Shown: piece by piece, positions 46,382 through 55,388 of the stretch
Position numbering within the stretch: position 1 is the stretch's first letter
Layout of the letters: every line of letters starts with the position of its first letter
DNA from: JAVJSD01 sp040219575
GTDB lineage: Bacteria > Planctomycetota > Planctomycetia > Pirellulales > Pirellulaceae
Direction of reading: 5' to 3'
DNA length: 64,000 nt
Assembly (NCBI GenBank): GCA_040219575.1
Contig: JAVJSD010000083.1
Location: 1 to 64,000, forward strand
The notes under the pieces: model-generated
The model's database searches: none
What the model was told of the DNA's origin: nothing
The model's input: the letters and a program-made list of their open reading frames with translations, nothing else
Program-made: the position numbers and the translations under genes

Positions 46382-46955
46382 CGAAGGGCGTTTGGCCATC
46401 GCCGGATCAACACCGCACCGGCGACGATCAACAGCCCAGCGAGCGGCGCGCGGCCCCGCGCGTCGCTCGCTTCGTTTCTTGCTGACTTGTCAAAGCAAGT
46501 CCGTGTTCGATCCGAAGCACGTTCGTTCGAAGTGCGCGGCGGCGCGCGTCTGAGGGGAGTCCGCAGATGACGCAGATTTTCGCAGATGCTTGAGAACCGA
46601 TGCGCTCTTCTCTGCTTCTTGAATCGGCAAACGGACACGCATTTCTTGGTTGGCGCTTCGTGATCGTCGGCGGGACCACCGGCAGCGCGTCTTTCCGGGA
46701 GTCCACAGACTATCTGCGGCAATCTGCGCCATCTGCGGACGACCTCCGTTCCGGCTACGCAGGGTGGTGTTTGGCGGTTGGTTTCGGCTTCCCATGGCCG
46801 CCGCGATCAAGTTTGGCGTGTGTCGGCCGACCTGCTAGAATCGAGGGACGTGAAGTAGCCCCAACCTGCCTGCGTCATTCCTCCCCGGGAATCGGCGTCG
46901 CGGCGTCTTTCGCTGTCGGCCCCGTTCCCTCCCGCCCCACCAAGTGTTGGCTGCG
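46382..46955. other. Intergenic region holding an array-bounded insert, no gene
   Basis: The 574 bp between two plus-strand genes contain the insert described at 46562-46738. I see no supported reading frame. GC content looks lower within the insert. Confidence 0.5.
46562..46738. repeat. Insert bounded by inverted 9-10-bp arrays, no gene inside
   Basis: The left array is CGCAGATGA (46562-46570), CGCAGATTTT (46571-46580), CGCAGATGC (46581-46589). The right array at 46711-46738, on the other strand, reads CGCAGATGG, CGCAGATTG, CGCAGATA. Both are preceded by a GTC-like end. The core of about 120 bp has no long frame. Confidence 0.7.
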
Positions 46956-49607
46956 ATGCGCAAGACCGCCTCTCTGCTTTTTGTGCTGCTGACGTACTTT
47001 TTCGGCGCCATCTCCGCCTCCGCGGGGGAGTCTAAGCCGGCCGAAATCACCTACGAACGCCACGTGCGGCCGATCCTCAAGACGCACTGCTTCCATTGCC
47101 ACGGCGAAGGCGGAGAACTGCAGGGCGGTCTCGACGTGCGGTTGCGACGACTGTTGGCGGCCGGCGGCGATTCGGGTTCGGCGATCGAGCCCGGCAAGCC
47201 CGATGCGAGCCTGATCGTCGAGCGCATCCAACTCGGCGAGATGCCGCCCGAGGACGTCAAACATCGTCCCTCGGCGGAAGAGTTGGCGGTCATCGAGGCC
47301 TGGATCGCGACCGGCGCCAAGACGGCCCGGCCCGAGCCCGAGAAGATCAGCGGCGTCTACATCACCGAGGAAGAGCGCAGCTTCTGGTCGTTCCAGCCGG
47401 TGGTGCGTCCCGCCTTGCCGGCGGTGAAACACGAAAGCCGCGTTCGCACGCCGATCGACCGCTTCGTCCTGGCCCGCCTGGAAACCGAGGGACTCACGCT
47501 CTCGCCCGACGCCGAGAAGCGATCGCTGTTGCGGCGGGCCTGCTTCGACCTGCTCGGACTCCCGCCGTCGACGGAAGAGACAGCCGCCTTCATGGCCGAC
47601 GACGCCCCCCGCGCCTACGAGCGGCTGATCGATCGATTGCTGGAGTCGCCGCATTACGGCGAGCGCTGGGGACGACATTGGCTCGACGTGGCCGGCTACG
47701 CCGACTCCGAAGGCTACACCGACGAGGACGTCGAACGCCGCGACGCCTACAAGTATCGCGACTACGTCATCCGCAGCTTCAACGCCGACAAGCCGATGGA
47801 TCAGTTCCTGCGGGAGCAACTCGCCGGCGATGAGATGCTCGCGCCTCCTTATAAGAACCTCGCGCCGGACGAGATCGACAAGCTCATCGCCACCGGCTTC
47901 CTACGGATGGCGGCCGACGGCACCGGGCAGTCGGGCGTCGATCAGCCGGTGGCCCGCAACGAGACGATCGCCCATACGATGGAGATCGTCTCCACGTCGC
48001 TGCTGGGACTGACGGTGGCCTGCGCCCAGTGCCACGACCACCGCTACGACCCGATTCCGCAGCAGGACTACTATCGACTGCGGGCGGTGTTCGACCCGGC
48101 CTTGGACTGGCACGCCTGGCGGACTCCCGCCCAGCGTCGCGTGTCGCTCTACACCGACGAGGATCGGCGCCGCGCCAAGGAAATCGACGCCGAAGCGGCC
48201 AAGATCGACGCGGAGCGAACCGTCAAGCAAAACGAGTTCATCGAGCAGGTCTTCGAGCGTGAGCTCGCCAAGCTGCCGGAGGAGCTGCGCGACACGGTCC
48301 GCACGGCGCGCGACACGCCGGTCAAAGAGCGCACCGCCGAGCAAAAGCAACTATTGAAGGCTCACCCCAGCGTGAATGTCTCGGCGGGCTCCTTGCGTCT
48401 GTACGACAAGAAGCTTGCCGCCGAACTGCAGAAGTACACCGACCGCGCCAAGGCGCTCCGCGACACGAAACCGGTCGAGGAGTTCGTCCGGGCCCTGACC
48501 GAACCGCCGCAGACGACTCCCCCTGCCTCGTTCGTTTTCGCCCGCGGCGACCACACGCAGCCCGATCGCGAAGTGGAGGCCGGTGAATTGACCGTGCTGC
48601 ACGTCGATCAGGCGGCCGACGTACCGGCGAACAATCCCGAATTGCCGACCACGGGCCGTCGCCTGGCGTACGCCCACTGGCTCACCAGCGGCAAACATCC
48701 TCTGACGGCGCGGGTGCTGGTGAACCGTGTCTGGCTGAATCACTTCGGCCGCGGCATTGTGGCCACGCCGGGTGACTTCGGCGCGCTCGGCGACCGGCCC
48801 ACGCATCCGGAACTGCTCGATTGGCTGGCCGACGATTTCGTCAAAGGAGGTTGGAGCCTCAAGCGGCTGCACAAGCAGATCATGACGTCGAGCGTGTACC
48901 GGCAATCGTCGCGGCGTCACGACGAAGGCGACGCCGTCGACGCCGACAACCGGCTGCTGTGGCGGATGCCGGTGAAACGCGTCGAGGCGGAAGTGCTGCG
49001 CGACACCATCCTGGCGACCAGCGGCAAGCTGAACCGCAAACAGTTCGGCCCCGCGGTTCCCGTGATGGCCGATGAAGTGGGACAGTTCGTGTTGGGGATC
49101 GAGAACCTTAACGCCGGGCGGCCGCAGGGCGTCATCCCGCTTGATGGCGAAGAATTCCGCCGCAGCGTGTACGTGCAGGCTCGGCGAACCCGGCCGCTGG
49201 GCGTGCTCGATACCTTCGACCTTCCCGCCATGGCGCCCAACTGCACGTCGCGGAGCAGTTCCACCGTCGCGCCGCAGTCGCTGATGTTGATGAACAGCAC
49301 GTTCGTCGCCGCGCACGCCGGCGACTTCGCCCGCCGCATTCAACGGGAGGTAGGCGACGACCGGACATCGCAGATCGAGCTCGCCTGGCAGTTGGCGTAC
49401 GCCCGAGCACCGCGTGAAGAGGAACTCGCCTCCGCCACGGACTTTCTGTCCGTGCAGCAGGAGTTGTGCGCCGCCCTGCCGGACGACGGGTCGGCCAAGA
49501 AGCCCTCTGGCGAAGAAGGCGCCATCCAGAACAACCCGCCGCTGGAGGCGCTCGCCGTCCTTTGCCAGGCGCTGCTCAGCTCCAACGAGTTCCTCTACAT
49601 CGACTAG
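46956..49607 (+). CDS. Secreted cytochrome-like protein with DUF1549 and DUF1553
   Basis: The 883-residue protein has a signal peptide (ASLLFVLLTYFFGAISASA), an N-terminal PSCyt1 domain with the haem motif CFHCH near residue 45, DUF1549 (about 150-350, with a second motif CAQCH near 352) and DUF1553 (about 560-830). This architecture is a planctomycete hallmark. Its substrate is unknown. The frame begins at a GTG 12 bp upstream, but ATG 46956 precedes the signal peptide. The usual partner, a DUF1501 gene, does not follow; the next gene is on the other strand. Confidence 0.92.
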   Translation: MRKTASLLFVLLTYFFGAISASAGESKPAEITYERHVRPILKTHCFHCHGEGGELQGGLDVRLRRLLAAGGDSGSAIEPGKPDASLIVERIQLGEMPPEDVKHRPSAEELAVIEAWIATGAKTARPEPEKISGVYITEEERSFWSFQPVVRPALPAVKHESRVRTPIDRFVLARLETEGLTLSPDAEKRSLLRRACFDLLGLPPSTEETAAFMADDAPRAYERLIDRLLESPHYGERWGRHWLDVAGYADSEGYTDEDVERRDAYKYRDYVIRSFNADKPMDQFLREQLAGDEMLAPPYKNLAPDEIDKLIATGFLRMAADGTGQSGVDQPVARNETIAHTMEIVSTSLLGLTVACAQCHDHRYDPIPQQDYYRLRAVFDPALDWHAWRTPAQRRVSLYTDEDRRRAKEIDAEAAKIDAERTVKQNEFIEQVFERELAKLPEELRDTVRTARDTPVKERTAEQKQLLKAHPSVNVSAGSLRLYDKKLAAELQKYTDRAKALRDTKPVEEFVRALTEPPQTTPPASFVFARGDHTQPDREVEAGELTVLHVDQAADVPANNPELPTTGRRLAYAHWLTSGKHPLTARVLVNRVWLNHFGRGIVATPGDFGALGDRPTHPELLDWLADDFVKGGWSLKRLHKQIMTSSVYRQSSRRHDEGDAVDADNRLLWRMPVKRVEAEVLRDTILATSGKLNRKQFGPAVPVMADEVGQFVLGIENLNAGRPQGVIPLDGEEFRRSVYVQARRTRPLGVLDTFDLPAMAPNCTSRSSSTVAPQSLMLMNSTFVAAHAGDFARRIQREVGDDRTSQIELAWQLAYARAPREEELASATDFLSVQQELCAALPDDGSAKKPSGEEGAIQNNPPLEALAVLCQALLSSNEFLYID

Positions 49608-49623
49608 GCTTGCCGAAAAGCTC

Positions 49624-49687
49624 GTAGCGGAAGTCGCCCGACTTCCGAAATCAACGGCACGCCGCGGAACTCTGACGAGTTTCGCTA
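49624..49687. repeat. GTAGC-family double-hairpin element (GCCA-like loop)
   Basis: Left hairpin CGGAAGTC-GCCC-GACTTCCG, right hairpin CGGAACTC-TGAC-GAGTTTCG, ends GTAGC and GCTA. It lies between convergent genes. Confidence 0.8.
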
Positions 49688-49704
49688 GGGGCTAGAGACA
49701 ACCG

Positions 49705-51141
49705 CTAGATGTAGTACTCCAGCACGTACTCTTCCGGCACGCTGAACCGGGCGGCATCGGCCTCGTCGGCCAACAGCGTCTGCGCGATCTGCAACGCTTG
49801 CCCGCGGAGTTCGGGAACGGCGGTCGTCTCCCACAGACTTCCCTTCAGCAAGGGGCCCATGGCGAACAGCACGTCGCTCGTCCGTCCGTCGCCGTCGACC
49901 ACGCCGAAGTCGTCATCCACCTCGAGGCCCAGATCGAGCACGTCGGGACGAACCAATCCGCGCCGCAGCAGATTCTGAAACAGCGGAACCTCCGACGACG
50001 AGAACTGCGACTGCGGGCCGGTGCAGTTGATTGCGAGTCCCGCGGGCAAGGTCGTCGGCTGTCCCGAATCGTCGCGCAGGACGATCCGGACTCCGTCGCC
50101 GTCGTCCTCCACGGTGCGGATTGCTCCCCGCACCACTCGCAGTCGCCCTTGTTCGATCGCGCCGGTCAGACATCGGTGGATCGACTCGGCGATGCGGTGT
50201 CGGGTGACGTTCCAGCGGGCGGCGTACTCACGGAGAAACTGCTGCCTCTCTTCAACGGAGAACCGCTTCCAGATGCGCTGCGTGTGCGGCCGCAGGCGGT
50301 CGACGGCGATGGCCCCGTTCGCGCCTCGCTGCTGAAGCGCGCGACAGTGCTGCTGGATCAGTTCCGCCAGGGACGCCAGTCCCAACGTCTCCGGCGACTC
50401 GGGCGGAAATTCGGGATAGTCGATGCCGCGGAAATGCGACAATGGCAGCATTCCGCTGCGCGAGACCGCCACGATGCCGCCTTGCCAGTTCCGCGAAAGC
50501 AATGTCAGCACCGCATCGACCATCGTCAGGCCCGTCCCCAACAGCACGACGTCTTTCGACGGATCCGGCAGACGCTCCTCCCAGCGGCTCCAGGGATCGG
50601 CCGCATAGGCGGGATGCTGGAAGCCTGGCGGCAATTCAGGCAGCGGCGCGGGCGGCTGATTGCCGGTGGCGAGGACGACTTTGTCGGCCTCGATCAGTTC
50701 ACCGCCGGCGAGCGAGACGATCAGTCCGCCGCCATCGTGCACTTGGAGGTCGACGGCCTCGTCGTCGCGTCGCTGCAACGTCACCGGGCTGCGGTCGCCC
50801 AGCGGATGGAAGCAGCCGAACGTCAGGCTGCACAGGTAGTCGCCGTACACGCGCCGCGGCACGAAGGTCTCGCGCAACTCGGCTTCGGGAAGATCGCTGA
50901 ACTCGCTGCGGGAGCGAAGCCAGTGGACGAAATGCTCCGGCTGATCGGCCAGCGCCGACATGTTCCGCGCAGCCACGTTCAACAGGTGGTCCGGGTGCCG
51001 CGTGCCGTAGGCGGTGCCGCGACCGAGCGGACGGCGATGATTGATCAGCACCACGCGTGTCGGCTGCTGCGCCAGGCGGGCGATGTTCACCGCCGTCATC
51101 GTTCCGCTGAAGCCGCCTCCAACAATAGCGATCGTTCTCAT
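49705..51141 (-). CDS. FAD/NAD(P)-binding oxidoreductase (YdhS-like)
   Basis: The 478-residue protein starts with an FAD-binding dinucleotide motif (MRTIAIVGGGFSGTMTAVNIARLA), then the PF13454-type segments GRGTAYGTRHPDHLLNVAARNMSAL near 45 and a second Rossmann motif VVLLGTGLTMVDAVL near 195. Family function is poorly defined. The ATG overlaps the stop of the upstream TauE/SafE gene (ATGA). Confidence 0.87.
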   Translation of the reverse strand: MRTIAIVGGGFSGTMTAVNIARLAQQPTRVVLINHRRPLGRGTAYGTRHPDHLLNVAARNMSALADQPEHFVHWLRSRSEFSDLPEAELRETFVPRRVYGDYLCSLTFGCFHPLGDRSPVTLQRRDDEAVDLQVHDGGGLIVSLAGGELIEADKVVLATGNQPPAPLPELPPGFQHPAYAADPWSRWEERLPDPSKDVVLLGTGLTMVDAVLTLLSRNWQGGIVAVSRSGMLPLSHFRGIDYPEFPPESPETLGLASLAELIQQHCRALQQRGANGAIAVDRLRPHTQRIWKRFSVEERQQFLREYAARWNVTRHRIAESIHRCLTGAIEQGRLRVVRGAIRTVEDDGDGVRIVLRDDSGQPTTLPAGLAINCTGPQSQFSSSEVPLFQNLLRRGLVRPDVLDLGLEVDDDFGVVDGDGRTSDVLFAMGPLLKGSLWETTAVPELRGQALQIAQTLLADEADAARFSVPEEYVLEYYI

Positions 51142-52070
51142 GGCTCGTCCCTTCCCAATGCTTGAAGGTCGTGTGATTGACTATCGGATTCAGAACGGAC
51201 CCGCGTCGCGCGGCCCGCTGGGCCTGCGGATAAACGCCGCGCTAAGGTTTTACCGTCGCCCTTTGCCAACGGCTCCGCCGACGATTGCGCCGCGCGATGC
51301 GCCGTGGCGGGGCCTGGCGACTCTTCGGCGCCGGGTTGCCCGCGAATGATCATGCCCAGCGACAGCAGCACCAGCACCGCCATGGTGATCTGGCGAAACC
51401 GCTTGGCGTCGATGTTCCGCGAGGCCACGATGCCAAGCTGCGAACCCAGGAAGCCGAAGGGAATCGCCGCGGCGGTGTACAGCAGCAAGGTCGAACTGGT
51501 CCAGCCGGCCACGACCAGGCCGACGGCTTTCATCACCGACAGCACCAGTGAGAAGCTGATCAAAAACGCCTTGAACTGGTTGGGCGACCAGGGCTGCCGC
51601 GCGGCGTAGGCGGCCACCGGCGGTCCACCCATGCCGACCGAGCCGGCCAGCACGCCGCTGGCGCAGCCGGCGCAGGCGCTCCACCCGCGCGAGACGGGCT
51701 TGTGCTGGTGGCTTTCGCGTCGCAGCAGACCGTCGACCGACATCAGCAGAATCGCCACGCCGGTGCCGCGTATCAGCCAGTCGGGATCGATCGTCGAAAA
51801 AATCCACAGCCCCAGCGGCAGCCCCAGCGCGGCGCCGGCCAGGCAGAACGCCATGGTCCGCCAATCGACGCCTTCGCGGTACGCCCAGACGGCCAACAGC
51901 AGCGGAAAGACCATGCTCAGCGAGACGACGACGTTCGCCTCGCGCACGCCCAGCACCAACGGCAGCACCGCCAGCGCCACGACGGCGTAGCCAAACCCCA
52001 TCGAGCTCTGCACGAATCCGGAGATCGTGATCACGACCGCCACCGCGGCCAGCAGCATCCAGGCTTCCAT
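51138..52070 (-). CDS. TauE/SafE family sulfite/anion exporter
   Basis: The 310-residue membrane protein has about eight predicted helices and the duplicated TauE motif (VQSSMGFGYAVVALAVLPLVLGVREANVV near 20-50 and GVLAGSVGMGGPPVAAYAA near 140). Members move sulfite, sulfoacetate or other small anions across the inner membrane. Lies 12 bp after the MFS gene and overlaps the oxidoreductase gene. The C-terminus has about 55 soluble residues beyond the last helix. Confidence 0.88.
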   Translation of the reverse strand: MEAWMLLAAVAVVITISGFVQSSMGFGYAVVALAVLPLVLGVREANVVVSLSMVFPLLLAVWAYREGVDWRTMAFCLAGAALGLPLGLWIFSTIDPDWLIRGTGVAILLMSVDGLLRRESHQHKPVSRGWSACAGCASGVLAGSVGMGGPPVAAYAARQPWSPNQFKAFLISFSLVLSVMKAVGLVVAGWTSSTLLLYTAAAIPFGFLGSQLGIVASRNIDAKRFRQITMAVLVLLSLGMIIRGQPGAEESPGPATAHRAAQSSAEPLAKGDGKTLARRLSAGPAGRATRVRSESDSQSHDLQALGRDEP

Positions 52071-52082
52071 GGTCTCCCTTGG

Positions 52083-53453
52083 TTATTCAGGCAACTCCTG
52101 GCCTTTGGTTTCGGGTAGGAACAGCACGATGAAGGCGCCCAGTAGGAACAGCACGCTTAGGGCCGTTACCGCCACGCGCAGATCCATCGTCTTCAACTGC
52201 AGCAGTACATCGGCGTGCATTCCCCCGATGGCGCCGGAGAAGCCGAAGTCCATGTCCTTCAGCCCCTTCAGCCAGTTCGAGAACAGCAACACCAGCACCG
52301 ACAACACGCGGCCGCCGTTGAAGCAGAAGCTGGTTCCCGTAGCGCGGAGATGTGTGGGGAATAGCTCTGGGAAATAGATCGCGAAACCGGCGTGCATGCC
52401 CAACGTGAAAAATCCGAACACCGGCAATAGCGCCAGTAGTTGATAATAGTTCTGTGGGGCGAAACAGGTGAGAGGAACGACGAGAAACGCCACCAGTTGG
52501 ATGAGGATGAACGTCCATTTCCGACCGATCCATGCGCACAAGGGACCAAACGCCAGTAATCCCAGGCCTCCTCCCGCCGTTTGTACGATGCCATACGCGA
52601 ACTTCGCGGACTGCTCTGCTGATTCCGCACTCTCTCCCTGGCTCACCAACATCTCGCGGGCCAGGCCTTGTCCCGCCACTGTGACCGCCCAGAACGTGCC
52701 CAGTCCTACGGCCGCAAGCGACATACCCAGTAGAGCACGTCCGCACCATCGCGGGTTGAGCAGCAGATCCCGAAAGCTGCCGAGTTTCACCTTGGCGCCT
52801 TTCTTCTTCTCCGCTTGCCATTGCTCCGGCTCGCGCACCGAGGCGCGAACCCACAGAATCAGCAGCGCCGGCAGAATGCCCACGAGATACCCGTAACGCC
52901 AATTTGCTCCCACCGCCATGCCAGCGGCAGCCGCCATCCAGGTGCCGATAACGCTGGAAGCGTGAAAGATGCCCGAGGCTTGGGCTCGGGCTTTGGCTGG
53001 AAACACTTCCGCCACAAGGCTGGCCGCGACGGCCCATTCGCCTCCCACCCCCATCGCCACAATGAACCGTAATACGGCCACGTGCCAGAGTTCGGTGGCG
53101 AAGAAAGTGAGGCCGGAGAATACCGAATAAATGAGGATAGTGAGCACCATGATCGGACGCCGCCCGAAGCGGTCCGCGAGCGATCCGGCCGCGAGCCCGC
53201 CGACCGTTCCTCCCAACAGGAAAATTGCCAGGAAGAAATCCCCATATTGCTTGGCGGCGTCTTCCGACCCCACGATCTCCTTCAGCATGTCGAAGCGGGT
53301 GATGTTGAAAATCTGTCCTTCGTAAACATCAAACACCCAGCCGGCCGAGGCGATGACCAGCACCAGCCATTGGTAGCTCGTGATGCCGGCGTACCAGCGT
53401 CCCGATGGCTCTTGTTTCCCGCTCGAATCCTGATCCATGCCGACGCCTTTCAT
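52083..53453 (-). CDS. MFS transporter (metabolite:proton symporter type)
   Basis: The 456-residue protein has 12 predicted helices, the MFS motif A after helix 2 (GSLADRFGRRPIM near residue 95) and the matching loop in the second half (GPLCAWIGRKW near 292). Overall pattern fits organic-acid or sugar symporters. ATG 53453 is chosen because it overlaps the RidA stop (ATGA); an ATG at 53438 is possible. The substrate is probably related to the neighbouring dehydrogenase and RidA, but is not shown by the sequence. Confidence 0.87.
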   Translation of the reverse strand: MKGVGMDQDSSGKQEPSGRWYAGITSYQWLVLVIASAGWVFDVYEGQIFNITRFDMLKEIVGSEDAAKQYGDFFLAIFLLGGTVGGLAAGSLADRFGRRPIMVLTILIYSVFSGLTFFATELWHVAVLRFIVAMGVGGEWAVAASLVAEVFPAKARAQASGIFHASSVIGTWMAAAAGMAVGANWRYGYLVGILPALLILWVRASVREPEQWQAEKKKGAKVKLGSFRDLLLNPRWCGRALLGMSLAAVGLGTFWAVTVAGQGLAREMLVSQGESAESAEQSAKFAYGIVQTAGGGLGLLAFGPLCAWIGRKWTFILIQLVAFLVVPLTCFAPQNYYQLLALLPVFGFFTLGMHAGFAIYFPELFPTHLRATGTSFCFNGGRVLSVLVLLFSNWLKGLKDMDFGFSGAIGGMHADVLLQLKTMDLRVAVTALSVLFLLGAFIVLFLPETKGQELPE

Positions 53454-53911
53454 TTCACCGCGAAAACGAATTCCACCTCGACCGGCGCGTTGAGCGGCAA
53501 GGCGTTGACGCCGACCGCGGCGCGGGCGTGTCGGCCCGCTTCGCCGAGCACCTCTTGTAACAGGTCGCTGGCCCCATTGGCCACCCGCGGCTGCTCGAAG
53601 AAGCCGTTGTCGGACTGCACAAACACCGCAATTCGCACGACCCGCTGCATCCGTTCGAGGTCGCCGTCGAGCTCGGCCTTGAGAACCGCCAGGCCGTTCA
53701 GCACGCACTGCCGGGCCGCATCCTGGGCCTGTTCGACCGACACCTGCGACGGCACGCCGCCCTGCGAAATCAACTGTCCGTCGCGCATCGGCAACTGCCC
53801 GCTGACAAACACATGGCCGCCGCTGGTGACCGCCGGCAGGTACGACGCCACCGGCCCGGGCGCCGTCGGCAACGCTAATCCCAGTTGCTTAAGTTTTTCC
53901 TCAATCGACAT
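53450..53911 (-). CDS. RidA family enamine/imine deaminase
   Basis: The 153-residue protein fits the YjgF/YER057c/RidA family: GLALPTAPGPVASYLPAVTSGGHVFVSGQLPM near 10-42, CVLNGLAVLKAELDGDLERMQRVVRI near 70-95, and the C-terminal VGVNALPLNAPVEVEFVFA containing the site for imine hydrolysis or ligand binding. Many subgroups take part in degradation of amino compounds. The longer frame upstream encodes repeat sequence and is rejected. Confidence 0.9.
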   Translation of the reverse strand: MSIEEKLKQLGLALPTAPGPVASYLPAVTSGGHVFVSGQLPMRDGQLISQGGVPSQVSVEQAQDAARQCVLNGLAVLKAELDGDLERMQRVVRIAVFVQSDNGFFEQPRVANGASDLLQEVLGEAGRHARAAVGVNALPLNAPVEVEFVFAVK

Positions 53912-54004
53912 GCTGCAATCTCCGGTGGTGTCCTTGCGTTGTACGACCGACGACTCGTTTATTGAAGCCTGCAATTTCAACGTCAAGCATCCATTACGAT
54001 CAAC

Positions 54005-54100
54005 TCGTTTAACGGCGAGCCGAAGGCGTCGGCGGATCGTTGCAGCAACGTGTCCAGCTAGTGCGGGGTCGTGCGCACGCCGTCGCCTTCGGCTTGCCGG
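54005..54100. repeat. Inverted pair of the CTTCGGCTTGCCGTTAAACGA-family repeat
   Basis: The left copy TCGTTTAACGGCGAGCCGAA (54005-54024) runs opposite to the right copy CCTTCGGCTTGCCGGATTCA (54086-54105). The family also occurs at 141-165 and 29898-29922. Confidence 0.6.
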
Positions 54101-54102
54101 AT

Positions 54103-55074
54103 TCAGTTCTTCGCTTTCGGTGTGGGGAAATTGAAATAGCCTTGCGCCGCGTCGCCGCGAAGCACCGCCGCCACGTCGCGACAGACGGCGGCCACGACGC
54201 GTTCCTGCGCTTCGGTGGTGAAGGCGCCAATATGCGGCGTGAGGATCACAGTCGGCATTTGCTCCAAAGCTCCACGCTGCGGCGGCTCGCACTGCCGCAC
54301 GTCGAGCGCGGCGCCTGCCAGGCGGCCGGACTCGAGCGCCCGCGCCAGCGCCTCCTCGTCGACAATCTCCCCGCGCGACGTGTTGATCAACTGGGCCCCG
54401 GGCTTCATTCGCCGCAGACGGTCGTCGTTGATCAGCCCCGCCGTGCCCTTGGTGAGCGGTACGTGCACCGTGACGAGGTCGCTCTCGGCGAGCAGGTCGT
54501 CGAGCTCCAGCCAGGTCGCTCCTAGCGGGGCGAGCACTTCGGAGTCGGGTTCGACGAATGGATCGTGCGTGACGAGTCGCATGCCGAACACGGCGGCCCG
54601 CTCGGCGACCATTCGCCCGATGCGGCCGAACCCGACGATGCCCAGTGTCTTACCGCTGAGTTCGAAACCGGTGTATGTGCGTCGGTCCCAACCGCCGCCG
54701 CGGGTGTCGGCGTCGGCGGCGGGTAGCTTGCGGGCCAGCCCGAGCATCAGGCCGATCGCCAGTTCCGCGACCGAAAGCGAGTTCTCGTGCGGCGCGTAGC
54801 TGACCACGACGCCCGCGCCCGTAGCGGCCTCGGTGTCAACATTGTCGAGGCCCGCACCGGCGCGGGCCACGATCTGCAGCTTGTCGGCCGCGGCGAGAAT
54901 CTCGGCGGTGACCTGCGTCTGGTTGCGGACGATGATCGCCCGGGCCTCGGCGGCCGCTTGCTTCAGCTTCGCCGGATCGCGCCACAGCTCGGGCTCGAAG
55001 GCGGCATCGAAGTCGCGCCGCAGCGCGTCCATCGGCGCGCCGGTGATGTTCTCGGTAATCAGGACATCCATCAT
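54103..55074 (-). CDS. D-2-hydroxyacid dehydrogenase (SerA-like)
   Basis: The 323-residue protein has the NAD-binding motif GIVGFGRIGR near residue 145 and the catalytic set Arg (NTSRGEIVDEEAL near 232), Glu (DVRQCEPP near 262; usual form VxxxEP) and His (LTPHIGAFT near 282). It reduces or oxidises 2-hydroxyacids with NAD(H); it lacks the C-terminal ACT domain of E. coli SerA, so phosphoglycerate is not certain. ATG 55074 is preceded by AAGG. Confidence 0.88.
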   Translation of the reverse strand: MMDVLITENITGAPMDALRRDFDAAFEPELWRDPAKLKQAAAEARAIIVRNQTQVTAEILAAADKLQIVARAGAGLDNVDTEAATGAGVVVSYAPHENSLSVAELAIGLMLGLARKLPAADADTRGGGWDRRTYTGFELSGKTLGIVGFGRIGRMVAERAAVFGMRLVTHDPFVEPDSEVLAPLGATWLELDDLLAESDLVTVHVPLTKGTAGLINDDRLRRMKPGAQLINTSRGEIVDEEALARALESGRLAGAALDVRQCEPPQRGALEQMPTVILTPHIGAFTTEAQERVVAAVCRDVAAVLRGDAAQGYFNFPTPKAKN

Positions 55075-55388
55075 CAAATCGCCTTCTGTTCTGGGTGGCA
55101 CTGATGGCTTGTCCACCAGTGCATGGAGCGGCGCAAGGCACGCCGCCGGCAAACGCAATCACCCAAGCAACGTTCGGCCGGCATCCTGTCGTCGTGTGGC
55201 GAATTGTCGCCCTGGCTGGAGGACGACGTCGAACAAGCTGCTTCCAGCGTTGAATGGTCTTCGTTGCTGGGCGAACGTCGTGTCGCGATTCGAACACTGG
55301 TGGACAAGCCACCAGTGCCACCCAAAATCCTTACCAGCGTTGGGCGGCCAATCTGATCACCTTCGTTGGGGTTCATCGATCCCATCTC
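55075..55388. other. Intergenic region holding a MITE-like element, no gene
   Basis: Most of the 314 bp is the inverted-repeat element at 55093-55323. No supported frame. Confidence 0.5.
55093..55323. repeat. MITE-like element with 29-bp terminal inverted repeats
   Basis: The ends at 55093-55121 and 55295-55323 are inverted copies that differ at one base. Each end is itself a hairpin: CACTGGTGG pairs with CCACCAGTG around a 5-nt loop. The core of about 170 bp is non-coding. No target-site duplication is obvious. Confidence 0.75.
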
